Positions 56,832-64,000 of a DNA stretch of 64,000 nucleotides are shown one piece after another (position 1 is the first letter of the stretch; every line of letters starts with the position of its first letter). This DNA is from a virus. Under the pieces are notes generated by a model. That model did not search any database and was not told the DNA's origin. It worked only from the letters and a program-made list of their open reading frames with translations. A program made the position numbers and the translations under genes. Location of the stretch: positions 1 through 64,000 of the IMG/VR virus record IMGVR_UViG_3300025117_000038, one strand, 5' to 3'.

Positions 56832-57509
56832 ATGTTAGAAGTAAAAGTTCCCGGTTTTAGAAATGGGTACAGTTATAAAGCTGGCGAAGCTCTATTAATG
56901 GGTACAGTTGGATATATTTCTGGTATTGATTCAAGTGGATATTTTTTAATTAAAGCTCCTAGTACATCAACAACGGCTGCTTTAACTATTTATCCGTTTA
57001 AGAAGTATACAGATGATAATGAGGGCAGTGATACTGCTTCTGCTTACGAATCTATTCCTAGTGGCTCCGGTCTTGTCGTTTTTGAGGGATTTGGAGAATA
57101 TGTAACAGATAAGTTCGTTCATACTGGTCTTGTTAATACAAGTTCAACTCAGTTGTTCCACGATTCTGCTCAGTATGCATCAATGACATCTACGGCACAT
57201 TATACTACATATGGAACAAAAATGAAATTCCTGTATCCGTGTATTACTGCTGGAAAGCTTGGATATTTAGCTGGTACATCGACCAACGCTGGATTTGCTG
57301 ACGCTGCTTATACTGGTACTCAAATAAAGCCATCATGGAATAAGAATTTTATTCTTGTTAGACCTTATTCTGGAATGTATATCAATAACTCAAAGATTGC
57401 GTTCAGAACAGTGCCGTCGTCACCAGTTTGGGGTGGAATGTATGTTAGTAGCACAAATGCTGCTAATGGTAATCCTACCTTAGAAATGTCACCATATTAT
57501 AACAGTTAA
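56832..57509 (+). CDS. Capsid decoration or minor head protein
   Basis: 225 residues, beta-rich and Gly/Ser/Thr-rich (GEALLMGTVGYISGIDSSGY; PSGSGLVVFEGFGEYVTDKF). Immediately upstream of the major capsid gene, where decoration proteins are usually encoded. GAAAGGGGTG precedes the ATG. Confidence 0.55.
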   Translation: MLEVKVPGFRNGYSYKAGEALLMGTVGYISGIDSSGYFLIKAPSTSTTAALTIYPFKKYTDDNEGSDTASAYESIPSGSGLVVFEGFGEYVTDKFVHTGLVNTSSTQLFHDSAQYASMTSTAHYTTYGTKMKFLYPCITAGKLGYLAGTSTNAGFADAAYTGTQIKPSWNKNFILVRPYSGMYINNSKIAFRTVPSSPVWGGMYVSSTNAANGNPTLEMSPYYNS

Positions 57510-57534
57510 TATTAATTTGAAGGAGGTTGTTTTA

Positions 57535-58422
57535 ATGGACATTAAAGATAGACAAGCATTGGCAAAAGCATTTGCAGAAGAAGCTGCGAGTGCTATGGAA
57601 ACTCCCGAAACAAGGGAAGCCTTTGCTACGAAGATTGTTAAATATCTTCGAATGGACGTTCAACAGCGCGACCTTGCAGAATTAATGTTGACTAAGGATT
57701 ATTTTGAACTTGGACAAACGCCGGAATATACTGAGTTTGCCGGACTGAAAGCCCACTGGCATGAGCCGGGGTCATATGCACCAAGAAGTGCCATGACTCG
57801 TAAGGTTTTTACTGTTCCGACAGACATGATAAGTGTCCATCCAGAATATGAATTAGGGCAACTTAAATCTGGTCGCTACGGAACGATTTTAGACCAAATG
57901 GATTCAGCGAGAGATGAAATCCTCGGAGCTACCAATGCTCTTGTTTTTAACACTATTAAGGGGTCGATTGTGTCTGGTGATGCTAACTATTTCGCCGCAA
58001 GTGGACAGGTTACATTAGCGGCACTTGACCAAGCTATTAGTTGGGTTAATGACCACTCTAATGGTGTTAAGGCTATTGTCGGAAGGCGTAGCAGGTTGGA
58101 TAAGATTCTTGGTTTGAATACAACCAGTGGTCCTTATTCTGATAGAATTTTGGACGAAATCATGAGAACCGGAGTTTTGTCAATTTATAAGGGTGCTCCT
58201 GTTATTGGACTACCTCAATACTACGACGGTTTCGGTCAAGCTACAATATCCCCTGACGATATTATCGTTCTTGGTGATAATGTTGGCCGTTATGTTGTAA
58301 AAGAGGAAGTTCAACAAATGAACGATATCGACATTGATACACTAAATTGGCATATGCATGTGTGGAGTAGACTCGGTTGCGCGATTTTCAAGCCCGAAAG
58401 AGCTGCACGTATTTATATGTAA
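57535..58422 (+). CDS. Major capsid protein, HK97-type
   Basis: 295 residues from MDIKDRQALAKAFAEEAASA; GAAGGAGG upstream decides the start. An N-terminal arm, an E-loop-like region (APRSAMTRKVFTVPTDMISV), a spine helix (ILDQMDSARDEILGATNALV) and A-domain strands (PVIGLPQYYD; DDIIVLGDNVGRYVVKEEVQ) follow the HK97 order. The strong ribosome site fits high expression. Confidence 0.75.
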   Translation: MDIKDRQALAKAFAEEAASAMETPETREAFATKIVKYLRMDVQQRDLAELMLTKDYFELGQTPEYTEFAGLKAHWHEPGSYAPRSAMTRKVFTVPTDMISVHPEYELGQLKSGRYGTILDQMDSARDEILGATNALVFNTIKGSIVSGDANYFAASGQVTLAALDQAISWVNDHSNGVKAIVGRRSRLDKILGLNTTSGPYSDRILDEIMRTGVLSIYKGAPVIGLPQYYDGFGQATISPDDIIVLGDNVGRYVVKEEVQQMNDIDIDTLNWHMHVWSRLGCAIFKPERAARIYM

Positions 58423-58429
58423 TTTTAAA

Positions 58430-58445
58430 GGGGGAATTATCCCCC
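58430..58445 (+). terminator. G5/C5 hairpin after the capsid gene
   Basis: GGGGG-AATTAT-CCCCC with only a weak following T content. More likely partial termination or mRNA 3'-end protection than a complete stop, since virion genes continue downstream. Confidence 0.4.
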
Positions 58446-58465
58446 ATTATTAGGAGGAATGGAAA

Positions 58466-59086
58466 ATGGACGAGAAGAAAAGAGGAAGACCGAAAGGAAG
58501 TAAAAATAAATCAAAAGATAATCAAACATCTGTTGAAGTTACGCAACAGGAAAATAACAAGAGAATTGTCTTAAGACCAGTCAATGAAAGTGGTCGATTT
58601 ATTAATTCCGAAGGCGTTCTATATGAAGAAAAAGTTTTTTATAGCTTTAAGAATAGATTAAAAGGTGCATTTTTTTATAAGGGTGATGACGGTTCCGATA
58701 AAAAAATCGATGGACTAACAATCAGAAATGACATTACCCCAAGAGAAAGAGAAGATATTACCGGATGTCACGCATTTCAAGAAGGTTTTATAGTAGAGTG
58801 GGCTGATGATACTGTTAAGCCTACGAATTATAATGCCATGAGTGACAGGCAAATAGATGCAGTTATGAAAGAGTATGGTTTATTAGAAGATAAAGATAAA
58901 TTCAAAAACTATATTAACAGTATGACATCTATTTTTTCTCTTGAATATTTTAGGGACAAAGTAAAAGATACTTTACCGGGTTCGATTATAACATATATTG
59001 ACAGTCGCATTGGCGAATTAAGAGAAGCTGAATATGCGAAGTTAGCTGTCAACAAAAAAGAATATAAACAAGGTTTAAAAAAATAG
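58466..59086 (+). CDS. Virion-region protein with AT-hook-like start
   Basis: 206 residues. KKRGRPKGSKNK at the N-terminus is an AT-hook motif. The rest contains YEEKVFYSFKNRLKGAFFYK and helical C-terminal parts. A head-completion or DNA-contact role is possible from position. Confidence 0.5.
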   Translation: MDEKKRGRPKGSKNKSKDNQTSVEVTQQENNKRIVLRPVNESGRFINSEGVLYEEKVFYSFKNRLKGAFFYKGDDGSDKKIDGLTIRNDITPREREDITGCHAFQEGFIVEWADDTVKPTNYNAMSDRQIDAVMKEYGLLEDKDKFKNYINSMTSIFSLEYFRDKVKDTLPGSIITYIDSRIGELREAEYAKLAVNKKEYKQGLKK

Positions 59087-59100
59087 AAAGGAGATTATAG

Positions 59101-59724
59101 ATGGCAGCTACTTGGGAAGTTACTGGTATCGCTGGAGATAGTAATACCGCTACTGCTGGGGCTGTTAGGGTTCCCATTAATGCTACGTCAGCAATTGCAT
59201 TTGGTGGTGGAACGAGGGGAACCGCATTATTAACGGCAATTCAAAAAGATGAAGTCGCGATGTCGATGCATATTTGCGATGCCGCATCAGAATCTGCTCA
59301 TGATAGATGTGCTAGTCCTCATATGCATGTAATGGCATATGCAGCAACGGCAGGATATTGCTATAATGATACCGTATACGAAGCTATTTCGGTAGCATCT
59401 CCTCCAGCAGCAAGGGGTATTGAGTTTAGATTTGGATTTGATTCAGACGTTGAAATTACAGCATGTACAATTCATGCTGGAACTGGTGCTAATGTTGATG
59501 GTATGACTGAAAATTGTGGAATTTATTTTTGTGAAAGAAGCAATAGCAGTGCAGTGTGTGGGCAAGTTACATGGAGCAGAGCTTTTTACGGAAGTGCCTT
59601 AAGTCTACATCCATTTTCAACGGCAGCAAATTCAAGAGATTGGTATGTTGGAATTTCATTAAAAGCAACCGCAGTTGGTTTTGAGTCTGATAATAAAATT
59701 AAAATTGAAGCAACTTATCAATAG
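59101..59724 (+). CDS. Virion structural protein
   Basis: 207 residues, beta-rich and rich in Ala, Thr and Gly (GAVRVPINATSAIAFGGGTR; DVEITACTIHAGTGANVDG). AAAGGAGAT precedes the ATG. Pattern and location fit a head or tail surface protein. Confidence 0.5.
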   Translation: MAATWEVTGIAGDSNTATAGAVRVPINATSAIAFGGGTRGTALLTAIQKDEVAMSMHICDAASESAHDRCASPHMHVMAYAATAGYCYNDTVYEAISVASPPAARGIEFRFGFDSDVEITACTIHAGTGANVDGMTENCGIYFCERSNSSAVCGQVTWSRAFYGSALSLHPFSTAANSRDWYVGISLKATAVGFESDNKIKIEATYQ

Positions 59725-59732
59725 GTGGTAAT

Positions 59733-59933
59733 ATGGATGAAACAAAAGGCGCAAAGCCCCTTGAAATAGTTGGTTCCGTATCTGTTTCGATTATGTCAGA
59801 TGGGGTGTATTTATCATTTAGAGAAGAGCCTAAAACTGATGATGGTTGGGCGTCAACGGTTAATCTTCCATTTGCCATATATGAAAAATTTAAAGCTAAT
59901 AAAGTAAAAATAACTGTTTCGAAGGCAGAATAG
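59733..59933 (+). CDS. Small hypothetical protein
   Basis: 66 residues, beta-rich (EIVGSVSVSIMSDGVYLSF). Unknown; in the virion block. Confidence 0.45.
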   Translation: MDETKGAKPLEIVGSVSVSIMSDGVYLSFREEPKTDDGWASTVNLPFAIYEKFKANKVKITVSKAE

Positions 59934-59941
59934 GGGGGATA

Positions 59942-60232
59942 ATGGTTGGTTTTGTAACATTATTATCGAGTACTGATGCTCAAACAGCATTCCCTTCTGG
60001 TTCTCATATTAAAATTAATGGGATATACCCATATCGATTGGTTGGTACAGCAGAAGCAACGGCATCGTTCTATAACGCTAGTGATGGTTTGATATATTTC
60101 TATACGGCGTATCAAAACCACCCTACTATTCCTATTACATTCCCCAATGGAGTAGAAACAAATGGTTTTGTTGTTAATACCGGAACCAACATAGGATGCA
60201 CGATAGCGGTTGAATTTTTATACGCAAACTAA
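59942..60232 (+). CDS. Small beta-rich virion-region protein
   Basis: 96 residues, GFVTLLSSTDAQTAFPSGSH then strands and aromatic turns. Ends shortly before a large hairpin. Confidence 0.45.
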   Translation: MVGFVTLLSSTDAQTAFPSGSHIKINGIYPYRLVGTAEATASFYNASDGLIYFYTAYQNHPTIPITFPNGVETNGFVVNTGTNIGCTIAVEFLYAN

Positions 60233-60236
60233 AAAC

Positions 60237-60295
60237 GAGAAAGTATGCAGAAATCTCCTATTTGAACAAATGAAATATAAATAGGAGACTTTCTC
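60237..60295 (+). terminator. Long two-part hairpin terminator
   Basis: Outer GAGAAAG/CTTTCTC and inner TCTCCTATTT/AAATAGGAGA (10 bp), followed by TTATTT. It ends a virion transcript before the gene at 60312. Confidence 0.65.
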
Positions 60296-60311
60296 TTATT
60301 TGGAGGATAGG

Positions 60312-60773
60312 ATGAATAATAAGTGGATGGTGAGTTTGTCTGACGGTCAGACAATCGTTGAGACAAAACTTATCAACAACGGAAACAAGCTGAGTCCTTG
60401 GTTGCAATTATTGAATTACTTAAGGAAAAATAAGGACAAAAAAATCCTAAGTATTCAGGTGGTAATAAATGGGAAAATTTATAATACTCCACGACTGCAA
60501 CATAAAACTAATGCTAAGTTTGTTGATTCCGATAAACCAGATAGACTATGGTGTTCTAAAAAAGCATCACAGATATTTGTAGGGGGATGGACTTATTCAT
60601 CTTCTTACGGTTTATCTTATCGTTTTGGTGACTATCGACATTATTTGTGGATAGACGAAAAAACAAACGAAACTCATACCGAAATAGTTCCAATCAAGGG
60701 TCACAGAGAAGAAGTAATAGAAAAATTCTATGACGAGGTAGTTGGTAATGAGTGCGACATTTCAACTATATAG
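60312..60773 (+). CDS. Virion-region hypothetical protein
   Basis: 153 residues from MNNKWMVSLSDGQTIVE; GGAGG precedes the ATG. Basic strand-rich protein with W-rich centre. Similar opening (WxVSLSDGxTI) to the 61272 protein (WKILKKDGSIVTSDG), so both may share a small domain. Confidence 0.5.
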   Translation: MNNKWMVSLSDGQTIVETKLINNGNKLSPWLQLLNYLRKNKDKKILSIQVVINGKIYNTPRLQHKTNAKFVDSDKPDRLWCSKKASQIFVGGWTYSSSYGLSYRFGDYRHYLWIDEKTNETHTEIVPIKGHREEVIEKFYDEVVGNECDISTI

Positions 60774-61251
60774 AGATTATGGTGAAAGTCTTCACTCTTC
60801 CAGTAATACCAACTGGGTTGTAAATTTACTTAATGTAGATAGTGTTAATTGTATTTCAACAAATTACCCAATAGCCAGACCCGATGATGGAACTATTAAA
60901 ACTTCATATGAAGCTTGGACATATTTTTATATGACCAAAGCTCCCCAGACGAGATGTGAGAACTTCAAATTCTGGGGTCCCTCAGATAATGTAGCCCAAG
61001 GAGTAACTCTTTGGTGTTCTGCAATTCCCCGCGCAAGCGGACAAACCCCATCATTAACATCTTTAATATGCGTAACTTCCGCAAGACCGCACAATACCCC
61101 AGGTACATCGGTACTTTTGAATGGAAATTGCAGTGGTGTTGGAAGTCCCTCTGGTTATTTGGTTTTACAACTTAGAGTAGATAGCTCTGCTAATATAGGT
61201 CAAATAACCGGGGACACTATGGTTATGCATATCTCGTATGACGAATCATAG
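60748..61251 (+). CDS. Virion structural protein candidate
   Basis: 167 residues from MSATFQLYRDYG. Beta-rich with aromatic strands (TYFYMTKAPQTRCENFKFWG; LQLRVDSSANIGQITGDTMV). Overlaps the upstream gene by 26 bases. Resembles the 59101 protein in composition. Confidence 0.5.
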   Translation: MSATFQLYRDYGESLHSSSNTNWVVNLLNVDSVNCISTNYPIARPDDGTIKTSYEAWTYFYMTKAPQTRCENFKFWGPSDNVAQGVTLWCSAIPRASGQTPSLTSLICVTSARPHNTPGTSVLLNGNCSGVGSPSGYLVLQLRVDSSANIGQITGDTMVMHISYDES

Positions 61252-61271
61252 TCTCTCCACAAGGAGAGTAT

Positions 61272-61601
61272 ATGGGTCATAATTCAATCTATGAATGGAA
61301 AATTCTTAAAAAGGATGGTTCTATAGTTACATCTGATGGGAAAATTCTTTCTAATGTTAATCATTCTGAAATTGAATCGATTTTATTCTATCCTTTTACG
61401 TATAGATTCCCATCAATATATTATAAAACAGAAGGAAGAAAAATAATTCATTTTACCAGAGTTTTTTGTAATATTACCAATGGAGAGGTCGACAGGGTAC
61501 TTTACGTATTCGGAGTTGATGGTGATGATATTGATGTTATTGAGTATCCTTCTGGTAACTCATATAAGGTTAAAAGAATAGAGGATATAGACAATGTATA
61601 A
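61272..61601 (+). CDS. Virion-region hypothetical protein
   Basis: 109 residues. AAGGAGAG precedes the ATG. Strand-rich (SIYYKTEGRKIIHFTRVF). Overlaps the methyltransferase-like gene by eight bases. Confidence 0.5.
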   Translation: MGHNSIYEWKILKKDGSIVTSDGKILSNVNHSEIESILFYPFTYRFPSIYYKTEGRKIIHFTRVFCNITNGEVDRVLYVFGVDGDDIDVIEYPSGNSYKVKRIEDIDNV

Positions 61602-62217
61602 TATAGAAGAAATTAAAAATACAATAATTTGTGATGATTACAATAATGTGGTCGAGTCGATTCCAGATAATTGGGGACATTTGATTATCAGAGATTTTGA
61701 TGCTCCATTAATCTGTAACAGTAATTACAAAATTTTTGACTATTTAATTAACGAGATAAACAATATTGTAGTCAAATGGACGTCTAAACTTATTAATGGA
61801 TGTTTCTTTGTTTTTATTTTACCACAAGATTTTAGTGATGAAAATAAATATTGGAGTTATGTCTCAAATATTTCGGCTATATTTGATATGAATAATATTG
61901 TTTTACATGCTCATCAGAAAAATGCTCCAAACGGAAGACAAATTATAGTTGGAAGGAAAGGTAAAAAAACAAGAAAATATATATTTAGAGATGTAAATCT
62001 TTACGATGATACTACATATTATAAAGATGGATTGTTTTACCTACCTGTGGTAAAATTAGTTTGCGACATGACTGGTATTTCCGAAAATATTGTTGACCTT
62101 GGTTGTGGTGGGGGAACGATTTGCTTGGCAGCGAAGAAAGAGGGAAGAAATTTCATAGGGATAGATAATATAGCAGGAAACGTAAAAATATCGAGGAATA
62201 GGTTAAATGAGATATAA
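61594..62217 (+). CDS. Methyltransferase-like protein with partial motif set
   Basis: 207 residues. The C-terminus IVDLGCGGGTICLAAKKEGR and FIGIDNIAGNVKISRNRL matches the SAM-binding half of beta-class DNA N6/N4 methyltransferases. The N-terminal half shows no DPPY-type catalytic motif. It may be inactive, or the catalytic motif may be diverged. Overlaps the next gene by eleven bases. Confidence 0.5.
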   Translation: MYNIEEIKNTIICDDYNNVVESIPDNWGHLIIRDFDAPLICNSNYKIFDYLINEINNIVVKWTSKLINGCFFVFILPQDFSDENKYWSYVSNISAIFDMNNIVLHAHQKNAPNGRQIIVGRKGKKTRKYIFRDVNLYDDTTYYKDGLFYLPVVKLVCDMTGISENIVDLGCGGGTICLAAKKEGRNFIGIDNIAGNVKISRNRLNEI

Positions 62218-64000
62218 AATAGGGACATATAAAAGATGGGGTCATGCCGACTACTTTACCATTGGAGATAGTCTTTCTGGTGCTAATTACGGTGGATTGG
62301 GTCATAAATTTACCGGGAGAGGGAAAGAATTATACGGTATTTATTATGGGTATTACAATATAAACACAGCAAGTAAAACAACCAGTTATTTAAATTGGTG
62401 GTTAGCTTCTGTGACTGGGAGTGGAACCCCTGGTACAATCTTGGGGTCAAGTGGAGCTATTGCATTAGGAACGGAAGATGCTTGGAATTTTAGAGATATA
62501 CCGAATAGTGCTGGAACTGGTCATGTTACACTAAATAGTGGTGTAAATTATTGTGTTTATTGTACTCTTGGGGCTGGATGGGGAACTAAGTCTGCTCATT
62601 ATACAACATATTTTTGTAAACAACCTTTGGCAAATGGTATTATTCATGTGTCATCTGGGGAAAGTTGGATTGCTACTACTGACCCTAACTTTGATGGTAT
62701 TACAACTCCACCTTATTCACTGTCTCCTACATGGTCAGATAGAAATGCCATGTGGCCGATTATGTGTAGAAATACAGATGAATCCCTCTATGGTCACGGA
62801 TATTTAGATGAATACCAAGTAACTGAATCACAAGTTACGGATTATTTCCCAGTTTTTTATAATGATACCAATCGTAAGGTTGTCGGGGCTGGCTATTCTT
62901 ATTGGTATGGAGCCACTAACTTTACTAATGTGGGAGATTTAAGATTTAGAATTATTGAGGGACGAGATAATACCGACCCAACTGATATTGTTGGTACGTC
63001 ATTTACTATTAAACACTCCGCTTATTTTAATAATCTTTCTTCGGCATATGTTTCAACATCGTTAAGTGAAGCATCAATATACCCGGCTTCTGGTGGAATT
63101 TTGCTTGAAGCTGGTAAATGGTATACAGTGGGGTTCTATTCATGCAGTGCTTATCCAACAAGAATAGGGGGGACTGATGCCCATATTTATTCTCAACTTG
63201 CCACTACTTTAACTTATGATAGTGGAAATTCATATGTATACAAAAAATCAACTACCACAAGGAAAACTACTCATGATTTTCCTTATTATTTAGAAGTTGA
63301 AGATTATTATTCTTTAGCGTCTGTATACGGATATGTTTATTATTCCGATTATACAAAACCAATACAAAATGGACTAATAGATATATATTATAGTGGAGAA
63401 CTACAAATGACAACAACATCTGATGCGTCTGGGTATTATGAAGCCATTGCATCAACAGGTGGAATAACTCTTATCCCAAGGAAATATGATTTTGATTTCA
63501 ATCCACAATATTATAATATTAATTTACAAAACAAAACAGAACAATTAATTTATGCAAGTAGTCAATCTAAGTGGTGGAGCTATAGTAGTCCCACTGGGAA
63601 GGGTTCTTTATTTGCTTTTAGAGATTTAATATCCTTCACATCAAACCATGGAACAATTCCAAAGGGATACACCGTTAAAATAGAATTCCCCACTGGATAT
63701 CAGGAAAGATTTGCCACTTCTGCATATTTTAATGAATCTATTCAACACTCCATGGGACAAGGAATTATTTACTGTGATGGTAAGATACATGCATGTTATT
63801 TGGCTACTGGGGCAGGAGTAAGGGTCGCAACAAAAGACGAAACAACTAAAGAAATAACAGTTAATCGTATTTTTTCTAAGTCCGGCGTTGCTGTTTGGGA
63901 TACCCATTACTATCCTAATTTAGTATCTAATAAAAATAATTATATATATGTTGGTGTTGCTGGACATAATTCCGGTAAATTGGATTTGTTAAAAAGCGTT
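62207..64000 (+). CDS. Large virion protein with carboxypeptidase-regulatory-like domain, cut by window edge
   Basis: The frame is open from ATG 62207 to the right edge (598 codons, no stop). Beta-rich, Gly/Ser/Tyr-rich, with repeated units ending Y-x-W/Y. Around residues 365-440, VYGYVYYSDYTKPIQNGLID followed by TTTSDASGYYEAIAS matches a CnaB/carboxypeptidase-regulatory-like fold. Likely tail or adsorption protein. Its true length lies beyond the window. Confidence 0.6.
   Translation, partial: MRYKIGTYKRWGHADYFTIGDSLSGANYGGLGHKFTGRGKELYGIYYGYYNINTASKTTSYLNWWLASVTGSGTPGTILGSSGAIALGTEDAWNFRDIPNSAGTGHVTLNSGVNYCVYCTLGAGWGTKSAHYTTYFCKQPLANGIIHVSSGESWIATTDPNFDGITTPPYSLSPTWSDRNAMWPIMCRNTDESLYGHGYLDEYQVTESQVTDYFPVFYNDTNRKVVGAGYSYWYGATNFTNVGDLRFRIIEGRDNTDPTDIVGTSFTIKHSAYFNNLSSAYVSTSLSEASIYPASGGILLEAGKWYTVGFYSCSAYPTRIGGTDAHIYSQLATTLTYDSGNSYVYKKSTTTRKTTHDFPYYLEVEDYYSLASVYGYVYYSDYTKPIQNGLIDIYYSGELQMTTTSDASGYYEAIASTGGITLIPRKYDFDFNPQYYNINLQNKTEQLIYASSQSKWWSYSSPTGKGSLFAFRDLISFTSNHGTIPKGYTVKIEFPTGYQERFATSAYFNESIQHSMGQGIIYCDGKIHACYLATGAGVRVATKDETTKEITVNRIFSKSGVAVWDTHYYPNLVSNKNNYIYVGVAGHNSGKLDLLKSV

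Overview
The window is an AT-rich, densely packed piece of a tailed double-stranded DNA phage (Caudoviricetes), probably from a metagenome. Evidence: terminase large subunit, portal, protease, scaffold and HK97-type capsid genes in canonical order (50.5-58.4 kb), many tiny genes joined by ATGA or TAATG overlaps, a phage tRNA array, and phage DNA metabolism (intein-bearing class II ribonucleotide reductase, sliding clamp, MazG). A phage gene for an exported protein ending in Phe, like an outer-membrane barrel, hints at a Gram-negative host. No rRNA or bacterial housekeeping genes are present.

Layout. (1) 0-9.0 kb, plus strand: small early-type genes, a sigma-like factor, RtcB RNA ligase and a radical SAM protein. 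(2) 9.0-12.3 kb: control region with a repeat cassette, a possible structured RNA, tandem repeats, a perfect parS-like 16-mer, operator-like palindromes and a four-gene minus-strand operon. (3) 12.3-15.0 kb: a self-contained plus-strand operon ending in a strong terminator. (4) 15.3-31.2 kb, minus strand: membrane proteins, zinc-ribbon proteins, a second sigma-like factor, an ATP-type RNA ligase, then about 18 tRNA or tRNA-like loci interleaved with a SPOUT methyltransferase, HNH endonuclease, macro domain, Mom-like modifier and an RlaP-like nucleotidyltransferase. (5) 31.3-32.4 kb, plus: exported barrel-like protein, an interrupted tRNA, a holin-like protein. (6) 32.7-42.7 kb: glycan island with glycosyltransferases, a sugar epimerase/dehydratase and a UDP-GlcNAc 2-epimerase. 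(7) 42.8-50.5 kb: NrdJ with intein, HD protein, nucleotide-modification protein, HNH, sliding clamp, third sigma-like factor. (8) 50.5-64 kb: packaging, capsid and virion proteins, running off the right edge.

The most unusual feature is the tRNA array. Several tRNA genes carry extra blocks of 16 to about 80 nt. In tRNA-Tyr one block sits in the D-loop and one in the anticodon loop; both share their ends, and removing them restores a canonical tRNA. A near-identical 34-nt copy of the D-loop block lies alone at 10.8 kb. The same genome encodes three RNA-repair type proteins (RtcB, a DRB0094-type RNA ligase, an RlaP-like nucleotidyltransferase) and an HD domain resembling that of CCA-adding enzymes. 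Together these suggest a tRNA splicing or repair economy, which is inference. Four separate genes need one extra base in a homopolymer run to restore a longer frame, which looks like sequencing undercalling.
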